This document shows positions 58,043 through 64,000 of a stretch of 64,000 bases of DNA, piece by piece. The stretch is from Saprospiraceae bacterium. GTDB taxonomy: Bacteria; Bacteroidota; Bacteroidia; Chitinophagales; Saprospiraceae. The position numbers and the translations under genes are program-made. Position 1 is the stretch's first letter. Each line of letters starts with the position of its first letter. The notes below the pieces were generated by a model. That model saw only the letters and a list, made by a program, of their open reading frames with translations. It had not been told where the DNA came from and made no database searches. The stretch lies in contig JADJTQ010000008.1 of the NCBI GenBank assembly GCA_016711125.1, positions 186,001-250,000 of the forward strand. Direction: 5' to 3'.

Positions 58043-58272
58043 AAAGAGGTATTGATCGTAAGTGCACCGCACGGCACCAGCTATTTAACATGTGCTGTAT
58101 TGTGGGTTATTTCAAACGTGCAATAGATTTCGTTAGCAACGTGTCACAAGGATGTAGATTTAAACGCCCATGTTTTATAGCCACACATTGAGCTCAATAT
58201 TTAGGGGCTTTCGTCTATGAGCTGAGTCAGTAGTCTGGATAATGGCCCCAAAAGATACCAGGATTTTGATAT
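58043..58272. other. Cassette end region, nothing certain
   Basis: About 230 bp after the serine hydrolase. Stretches such as ACATGTGCTGT and AACGTGTCACAAGG look like traces of array boundaries, but no clear palindrome or repeat copy can be drawn. Confidence 0.3.
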
Positions 58273-58615
58273 GTGGTTTACTATGAAAACTGCATTTGCA
58301 AATATCATGGAAAAACTTTAACGGAATACACCCCTAGAGACGGATTTAGGTGGGAGCGAAGTTTGGGGTCTATATATAGAGCAGTCGGGTATCATTTGGA
58401 TTACAGCCAGAGGCAGCTCTACGAGATTCGACCCTTCTGTTTCTCTTTCAAATCCAAAAGCGTTTACTGTTTTTACCGTTGAAGACGGATTTAATTGTTG
58501 TGTTCAAAGTATGTATCAGGACAGTTCAGGAAATATGTGGTGGGGTCCGGGGCAAGGACTCTATCGATTTGATGGTAAACGCTTTTATCAAGTTAAACAA
58601 AATGGCCCTTGGTAG
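58273..58615 (+). pseudogene. Two-component regulator propeller (Reg_prop) remnant
   Basis: Plus-strand fragments read, with a frame change near 58345: KYHGKTLTEYTPRDG, then LGGSEVWGLYIEQSGIIWIT, ARGSSTRFDPSVSL, FTVEDGFNCCVQSMYQDSSGNMWWGPGQGLYRFDGKRFY and a stop at 58613. These are blades of the beta-propeller found in exported sensors (WxDxxGxxW-type: DSSGNMWWG). Both ends of the gene are missing, so it is a decayed fragment, perhaps the tail of a cassette gene. Confidence 0.65.
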
Positions 58616-59105
58616 TACAACAATGGACACAACAAAATTGAACTGAAAAAAACAAACACGTAGAGAACAGCACGAACGCACAACAATCTAGATAATTTCA
58701 GCATATTGCCCAGCCTGGTCTTCGTCAGCCGGCGGGCCCGTATCTGATTTCGCGATCGACAGCCCTCACTTGGCACGAGGAAAGGCTTCGCGACCCTGTC
58801 AAGGGATCCTGACCTTGATCGTCATGACCGGAGTTTCAAGGCGCTACCCCTATCCACCCCGAGAGCTAGGAAGACTGACAACTCCCGATAATTCTGTAAT
58901 TTTATATCCAAAAGATACCCATGCTGATATACACAAGGGCTTGTCAAAATATATTACGTGGGAGAATTTAGTATTAGTAATTCTAAGCCGGCATCTATAC
59001 TAAATTTAAACAATTGTACTTTTAATTCTCTCACTTCGGTATTGAAATTCAGATCCCCATTGGAATAGAAAACCATAAGGATATTATAAAAAGATATCAT
59101 CGAAA
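58616..59105. other. Intergenic region before the deacetylase
   Basis: About 490 bp. GC-rich patches (around 58730-58860) differ in composition from the flanking DNA and may be foreign or repeat-derived. No gene, RNA or palindrome recognised. Confidence 0.3.
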
Positions 59106-59999
59106 GTGAATTCAGCGCAAAAATTAGGATTCCCGGAAGACACCAAATTATTGATCATACACGCGGATGACGCAGGACTTTCACATTCCGAAAATATGGC
59201 TACAATTCAATCGCTGAAGATCGGAATTGTGAACTCTTATAGTATCATGGTACCTTGCCCGTGGTTTTATGAAATAGCGGTATTTGCTAAAAATAATCCT
59301 CAATTTGACAACGGAATTCACTTGACACTAACCTGCGAGTGGGAAAATTACAGATTCGGACCAGTTTTACCGGTTTCGAAAGTTCCTAGTTTGGTGGATG
59401 AGAATGGTCATTTCTATAGAAAAAGGGAACAACTTAGAAAAAATGCATCTATTGAGGACGTTAGAAATGAGCTTCAGGCACAATTCGAAAAAGCAATCAA
59501 ATTCGGTTTAAAACCATCTGACATTGATTCACATATGTATAGCGTTGGAGCAAGTCCTGCGTTTTATAATATATATAGAGAATTAGGATAGAAATTCAAT
59601 CTTCCCATTTTAGTAAATGAACAATTGATGAAAATCGTCGGACTAAATTCCAAATTAAACATTAAAGATGGGGATTTTCTAATTGATAGAGCTTACGTGG
59701 GAGAATTTGAGTTTTTCAGGACGGGTGACTTGAGTAACTATTGCGATTCTCTTTTTGAAAAGTTGAAAGGCGGACTCAATCTTATTTTAATTCATCCAGC
59801 ATTTGATGATGACGAAATGAAAGGAATTACCGTCAATCATCCAAATTTTGGTTCTGAATGGAGGCAAATTGATTATGACTTCTTTACAAGCGAACAAAGC
59901 AAGTCGAAACTCAGAGAGAATAATATCGAATTAGTTACTTGGAAAGACATAAAAGACAGGATTTGTAAAGTGAATCAGAATGTAAGCGCTCAGGCATGA
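59106..59999 (+). CDS. ChbG/YdjC-like carbohydrate deacetylase (in-frame stop; 3' end replaced by IS66)
   Basis: YdjC/ChbG-family TIM-barrel-like deacetylase: LLIIHADDAGLSHSENMATIQS with the metal Asp pair, IVNSYSIMVPCPWF, NGIHLTLTCEW with a metal His, and KPSDIDSHMYS with a second His. An in-frame TAG at 59589-59591 follows YRELG; the same frame continues KFNLPILVNEQLMK and NLILIHPAFDDDEMKGI. The IS66 element enters after ...KVNQN, replacing the natural end GGC TAG with its own VSAQA stop. No signal peptide is seen, although related Bacteroidota proteins are exported. It would remove acetyl groups from amino-sugar oligosaccharides. Damaged as read. Confidence 0.72.
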
Positions 60000-60055
60000 G
60001 CGTCTTGGATGATCAAGAAAAAGCCTACACCTTTGTGTAAAATAAAGGCAAAGGT

Positions 60056-60381
60056 ATGAAGAGACATAATGCGACAGAGATATTTCAACTCATAGCTGCC
60101 TACGAAGAAGGCACCTTATCGAAGGAAGGTTTCTGCAAGAAGACTCGATTAAAGGAAAGCAGTTTGATTTACTGGCGGAATAAGTATCAAAGCACATGGA
60201 CACCGAGAATGGTGCTGTATCTCCGACGAGGTCGAAGACCGAGGCTTTCGTTCGGGTGAATCACGGGATAGTAAGGAATCCGGATTTCCAGATGGAAATA
60301 ATAATGCCTGATGGGAAACGTGTTCGATTCTCTTCATTGGTTCCAGAAGCATACTTAGAAAATATTTTGACCATAAGATGA
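60056..60381 (+). CDS. tnpA: IS66 accessory protein TnpA (frameshifted)
   Basis: About 108 residues if joined across a one-base loss near 60195. N-terminal helix-turn-helix (EIFQLIAAYEEGTLSKEGFCKKTRLKESSLIYWRNKYQ), then FVRVNHGIVRNPDFQMEIIMPDGKRVRFSSLVPEAYLENIL. Short, helix-turn-helix-containing first gene of IS66 elements, needed for transposition along with TnpB and TnpC. Stop overlaps the start of tnpB (ATGATT). Confidence 0.75.
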
Positions 60382-60743
60382 TTGGCATTCCTGGAGTTCG
60401 GACCTATTATCTGTATCGTAAGCCAACAGACATGCGCAAAAGTTTGTAACGGACTTGGTGGTGTGGTCAACAATGAAATGGGTAAGGATTTATTAAGTGG
60501 CGATGGCTTTATATTTCTTAATAAACGACGAACGCTCATTAAGGTGTTAGTCTGGGATCGTACGGGGTATGTGATTTATTACAAAAGTTGGCTTCTGGCA
60601 CTTTGGAGCTTCCGGATTGGAAAGAAGACCTCGAGACACAGCAATTGGAGATATCGACCTTACTGATGATGTTGGAAGGAGTTGAAATTGGCACTGCCAA
60701 ATTACGTAAACGGTATATAAACCCGGAAAGGAAAAGAGCATAA
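60378..60743 (+). CDS. tnpB: IS66 Orf2 TnpB (frameshifted)
   Basis: The ATG at 60378 gives MIGIPGVRTYYLYRKPTDMRKSFNGLGGVV, the standard TnpB start (VDMRKSFDGL-like). The sequence then changes frame several times (LSGDGFIFLNKRRTLIKVLVWD, ASGTFELPDWK, ...RKRYINPERKRA) but every segment fits the 115-120-residue TnpB of IS66, which has no known catalytic activity. The stop is 75 bp before tnpC. Confidence 0.75.
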
Positions 60744-60818
60744 ATAGACCTAAAATAAATATAAAATTTCTGGATATGCATTAGCAATAATATGCATATG
60801 TTTTTGTATTTTTATTAG

Positions 60819-62267
60819 GTGAATAATGCACAACCTACATATGAAGGATTAGTAAAGATCGACGAAGAGTTGCGCCAGGAGAACGCGCAATTAAAATTTG
60901 ATTTGGAACAACTTCGTAAGGCGGTGTATGGTTCTAAATCCGAGCGATTTACAACAGAATTGCAGGTCAAGCGAATTTGTTTGGCGATCAGCCAATGGAG
61001 ATCCCAGACCGGTGGATGAAGTCGAATTAGTTGTACGGAAGAAAAAGCGAAAAGGCGAACAACCGGTTCGAGAGAAAATATCTGAATCGCTTCGAAGAGA
61101 GGTAATTGTGATTAATCCAGATGTGGATACAAACAACATGGACAGGATTGGAGAGGCGATCAGTGAAAAACTGGAAATAAAGCCTGCGGAAATCTATGTA
61201 ATAAGAACAGTTCGTCCTAATTATCTAGACCATGAAGGGACTTTTCATATAGCCCCATTAAATGATCCCTTTCCAAAATCGAATGCTGGAGCGAGTTTTG
61301 CAGCTGATATAGCGGTAAAAAGTATGCTGATCACCTACCATTGTACCGTCAGTCTAAAATATTAGCCAGAAATCAAGTTAAGATGTCACCCTCAACCTTG
61401 TTAAATTATCTGGCTTTGGGTGCCAAAACTTGGGATTTTGATCCCCGTCTTAAGAGAAGAAATCCATCGAAGCAATTACATGCAAGCAGACGAAACAAGT
61501 ATGCGCGTGTTGACAAGAGATAAACCGGGCAGTCCATTAAAAGGATGCTTTTTAGTAAAGCCACCCAATGAACGGTTAGTCCTTTTTGAATACATTAAAA
61601 CGAAGAAAAGGTAAATATTCTGGATTCACTTAAGGGTTTAAAGGCTATCTGCAAGTAGATGGAAATGTATCCTATGAGGACAAGGGTAAAGAAACCGCCG
61701 TTACCTGATACATTGTCTGGTCCATAGCCGCAGAAAATTCACCGAAGCATTGGAATATGACAAGAAAAATCAGGCTATGTGCTCGAGGAAATTAAAAAGC
61801 TGTACCTGATCGAAAGGCAAATGGATGAAGAGGCCTACGATTTCGAACAAAAATTAAAACACGACAAAATTATCCGTTCCAATATTGTTGGCATTAAAAG
61901 AGTGGCTGCTGGATAATTTGCAGCCAAATTTACCAAATAATCCTTTTCAACGCGCTGTAAAATACATGCTTAAAGGTGGGATGGGCTTATTAAGTACACC
62001 AACAATGGAATATTAAGACCGGACAATAATTTGATTGAGAATCAAATTAGACCACTAGCTCTGGGCCGAAAGAACTTCATGTTTGCTGCGTCGCACCAAG
62101 GTGCCGAATATGCAGCCATTTTCTACTCCTTCTTTGCCATGTGCAAAATCAATGATATAGATCCTCACCGATGGTTAACCGATGTCTACCTGAGAATCGA
62201 TAATCATAACATTCAAAAGCTAGACGAACTCCTACCCACAAAAGACTATCAGTTTCTATCTGTCTAA
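60819..62267 (+). pseudogene. tnpC: IS66 transposase TnpC (multiple frameshifts)
   Basis: GTG start at 60819. In order: coiled coil (IDEELRQENAQLKFDLEQLRK), QANLFGDQPMEIP-like segment in another frame, RKKKRKGEQPVREKI with the zinc-finger-like region, KYADHLPLYRQ-like block, LQADETSMRVL with DDE Asp, LKGFKGYLQVDGN, and RPDNNLIENQIRPLALGRKNFMFAASHQGAEY with the DDE Glu region, then a clean end at 62267. At least five frame changes separate these parts, and internal stops occur at 61700-61920. DDE transposase of about 480 residues; non-functional as read. Confidence 0.8.
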
Positions 62268-62331
62268 TCTCTCCCTCCCAGTAGATTTAAGTCAATTTTA
62301 TACGTCCGTGCCCGAGCGCTTACATCAGAAT

Positions 62332-62670
62332 GGCTAGAATTAAGATGGGGTTGGTCGTCTAATAGCAAGTTAGTTACTTTTAATTCCTTCACTTTCCATA
62401 TCCAGGACATTGTACATAAAATACTGGGAAAGCCCACCTAGATGCATGCGATTTAGATAAGGCGACAGCCTTTAAGGGAAACAACGGGCTACATAATCCA
62501 CCGAGTAAAATCACACTTAAGTCAGGTGCCTGCGAGTAAAGCAATAGCGATTCAGGCGGTGGGTCAAAAACCGTTTCTTGTTCTAAATTCCTGTATCTTA
62601 CAAAAGAAAAATGCGTCAGGTGATCTGCTACCTTACTCATACTTGACCTGTGGCCCTAATCCGAAATAAC
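62332..62670. other. Intergenic region before the AraC regulator
   Basis: About 340 bp after the IS66 target duplication. It starts with GGCTAG, the original stop of the deacetylase. No gene or RNA recognised; the promoter of the AraC-type regulator should lie here. Confidence 0.4.
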
Positions 62671-63549
62671 ATGGAAGAAGAAATTCCAAGAGTATATTTT
62701 AGTGAAGATACAAGTCTTCGTATTGAGGTGATTAATTTCGCTCAACTCTTAAATAAGTTAGATCAATCAAAGAATCATGATCCATTTGCAGTACATAAAA
62801 TTGAGTTCTATCTCATTTTGATTATCACCAAAAATTCATACACGCATTTTGTCGATTTTAGATCTTATGAATTAACACCTGGAAGTGCTCTTTTTATTGC
62901 AAAGAATCAGGTGCATCATTTTACTAAGGGATTGGTAAAAGCGGATGGATTCTGTATTCTTTTCAGTAGCCTATTTGTGGATAACTATCATTTCCTGTCT
63001 GATAATCTTAAATTGAATAGGTTGTTCAATTACCATATTGAAACACCGATAATTGATCAAAAACAAATGGAGCCAGACAGCTTTATTGAAATAGCTAATC
63101 AACTGTATGATGAATATACTTTTCGCAATAATTTTGCAAAAGCTGAGATGCTGAGTATCCTGCTCCAAGTTTTATTGCTCAAAGCCGAAAGAGCAAAAGA
63201 ATTTCAATCTATTAGTGGGGTGAAAACACATTGGTTAGTGACTTTTGGCACATTTAAGAATATGCTCGAAAAAGAATATGCAAACACTAGGAATTCAAGA
63301 GATTACGCCTCTCGTCTTTTCATTTCTTATAAATTCTTAAATGATATTGTAAAAGACCTAACTGGCAAGACTGTTAAGGCATTTATTGATGAATTTGTAA
63401 CTATTGAAATTAAGCGCTATTTAGTATCTACTTCCCTATCAGTAAAAGAAATAAGTTATAAGACAGGATTCGAAGAACCTGCCAATATGGTCAAATTTTT
63501 CAAGAAGAACACACGCACCACTCCACTCAAATTCAGGCAACAACAATAG
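62671..63549 (+). CDS. AraC-family transcriptional regulator
   Basis: About 292 residues from ATG 62671 (GTG at 62650 also in frame). The N-terminal ligand-binding cupin-like part (YFSEDTSLRIEVINFAQLLNKL ... LTPGSALFIAKNQVHHF) is followed by the two helix-turn-helix repeats: the first around YKFLNDIVKDLTGKT, the second (VKEISYKTGFEEPANMVKFFKKNTRTTPLKFRQ) with the typical GFEEPANMVKFFKK recognition-helix pattern. It activates or represses neighbouring genes on ligand binding. It precedes an exported lipoprotein on the same strand by 110 bp, a possible target. Confidence 0.92.
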   Translation: MEEEIPRVYFSEDTSLRIEVINFAQLLNKLDQSKNHDPFAVHKIEFYLILIITKNSYTHFVDFRSYELTPGSALFIAKNQVHHFTKGLVKADGFCILFSSLFVDNYHFLSDNLKLNRLFNYHIETPIIDQKQMEPDSFIEIANQLYDEYTFRNNFAKAEMLSILLQVLLLKAERAKEFQSISGVKTHWLVTFGTFKNMLEKEYANTRNSRDYASRLFISYKFLNDIVKDLTGKTVKAFIDEFVTIEIKRYLVSTSLSVKEISYKTGFEEPANMVKFFKKNTRTTPLKFRQQQ

Positions 63550-63659
63550 TCGTTGGTTAGACATTTACCATTTTTGTGATCATTTTGATAGTGATACTAC
63601 TGCAAGATCACCCCATCTTTGCTGTGTCAAGTAATTAAAATATTATCAAAAATATCAAA

Positions 63660-64000
63660 ATGATGAAGTATTTAAATTTGAGGGAGGGGTTCTTAGTGAT
63701 TTTTGCTTCGAGCTTATTACTTTCATGTACCAAGGATGATGATAGTCCGCTATCGGTGACTGTGGAATTTGGTGAGGCTCCGCCTAGCACATTGATTACA
63801 ACTGGTGTGATGAATGTAATTACAGAAAATACGGTACGATACCACACGGTCGACTTTGATGCGGCACCCTATACAGTACCGATCGTCGAGACAGAAAATA
63901 GGATCGTTCTTGTAGATTTGGGTCCTGCACCTGTCTTTGCAGCTGAGTTAAGAAATTATGTGAACGCCATTAACAAACCGGGAACTGTAATTATTAGCCA
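63660..64000 (+). CDS. Exported lipoprotein, metallo-beta-lactamase-like, 5' part
   Basis: The ATG at 63660 starts MMKYLNLREGFLVIFASSLLLSCTKDDD, a lipoprotein signal with lipobox LLSC. The mature part reads TENTVRYHTVDFDAAPYTVPIVETENRIVLVDLGPAPVFAAELRNYV and ends at the window edge with KPGTVIIS(H). The order of a strand with IVLVDLG and then VIISH is the start of a metallo-beta-lactamase fold (the metal motif HxHxDH would follow). At least 113 residues are in the window; the rest is outside. A periplasmic or surface hydrolase is possible; the family call is tentative. Confidence 0.6.
   Translation, partial: MMKYLNLREGFLVIFASSLLLSCTKDDDSPLSVTVEFGEAPPSTLITTGVMNVITENTVRYHTVDFDAAPYTVPIVETENRIVLVDLGPAPVFAAELRNYVNAINKPGTVIIS

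Larger units (their letters stand above)
59982..62323 (+). mobile_element. IS66-family insertion sequence
   Basis: 2342 bp. Left end GTAAGCGCTC (59982), right end GAGCGCTTAC (to 62323): the GTAAGCG terminal inverted repeat of IS66. A perfect 8-bp target duplication, ATCAGAAT, flanks it at 59974-59981 and 62324-62331, the duplication length IS66 makes. It contains tnpA, tnpB and tnpC homologues in the usual order. It lies two codons before the natural stop of the deacetylase gene. Confidence 0.94.

Noticed and set aside
43914..59591. Stop-codon recoding (for example TAG read as an amino acid) to explain in-frame stops
   Set aside because: Both TAG and TAA are involved, other genes in the window end normally with TAG, and no stop-codon suppressor evidence is visible. 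Error or mutation is simpler.
1..64000. tRNA, rRNA or CRISPR arrays
   Set aside because: I looked for cloverleaf ends, rRNA signatures and regularly spaced short direct repeats and saw none; the 34.5-kb tandem repeat has units far too long and no unique spacers.

Overview
This window is chromosomal DNA from a member of the Bacteroidota. The evidence is two type IX secretion (T9SS) C-terminal sorting domains, a TonB-dependent receptor with a carboxypeptidase-regulatory-like N-terminus, a Bacteroidota-type tyrosine recombinase, poor Shine-Dalgarno sequences and moderately AT-rich DNA. The cytochrome/DUF1549/DUF1553 plus DUF1501 pair would suit a Saprospiria-like lineage, but that placement is inference. 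Many genes are split by single-base indels, often in homopolymers, with both halves well conserved. I read most of these as sequence error and join the halves; a few are real decay.

Layout. 1-3 kb: end of an NlpC/P60 protein, then a small sugar-catabolic operon. 3-6 kb: two T9SS-exported proteins and a small DNA-binding protein. 6-14 kb: surface cytochrome-like/DUF1501 pair, DUF389 protein, pdxH, a methyltransferase. 14.9-24.5 kb: a divergent biosynthetic cluster, the main discovery here. 24.5-38.6 kb: housekeeping and surface genes (adenylate cyclase, TerC, NYN protein, S21, M1 peptidase, TonB receptor), with a 4.5-copy structured tandem repeat at 34.5-35.3 kb. 38.7-58 kb: a tyrosine recombinase followed by an integron-like array of unrelated single-gene or two-gene cassettes separated by palindromes and by a repeated hairpin module. 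58-64 kb: decayed genes, an IS66 element with a perfect 8-bp target duplication, an AraC regulator and the start of a lipoprotein.

Biosynthetic cluster. Leftward from about 19.2 kb run a 53-residue candidate precursor peptide, a possible degenerate second core, a YcaO protein, a TfuA protein and a berberine-bridge-type flavin oxidase. Rightward run a VioB/RebD N-terminal-like protein, a flavin-dependent tryptophan halogenase carrying what looks like a PqqD-like RiPP recognition element, and a VioB-type ferritin-like protein. YcaO plus TfuA is the pair that makes backbone thioamides in other systems. The precursor ends in a Gly-Trp-Tyr-containing tail. My inference is a RiPP whose tail is thioamidated (or azoline-modified), halogenated on Trp and oxidised. 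I know of no described pathway with this gene set.

Cassette array. The recombinase at 38.7 kb is followed by a Druantia-like defence pair (broken by an IS21 element and truncated), a nuclease-like protein, a prolyl-aminopeptidase-like hydrolase, a DUF6557 protein with HicAB, two Crp/Fnr cassettes, peptidase E, an FMN reductase and a beta-lactamase-fold hydrolase. Two 172-bp repeat copies 8 kb apart are identical. Other copies lack whole hairpin arms, which suggests the folded DNA or RNA is what is selected.
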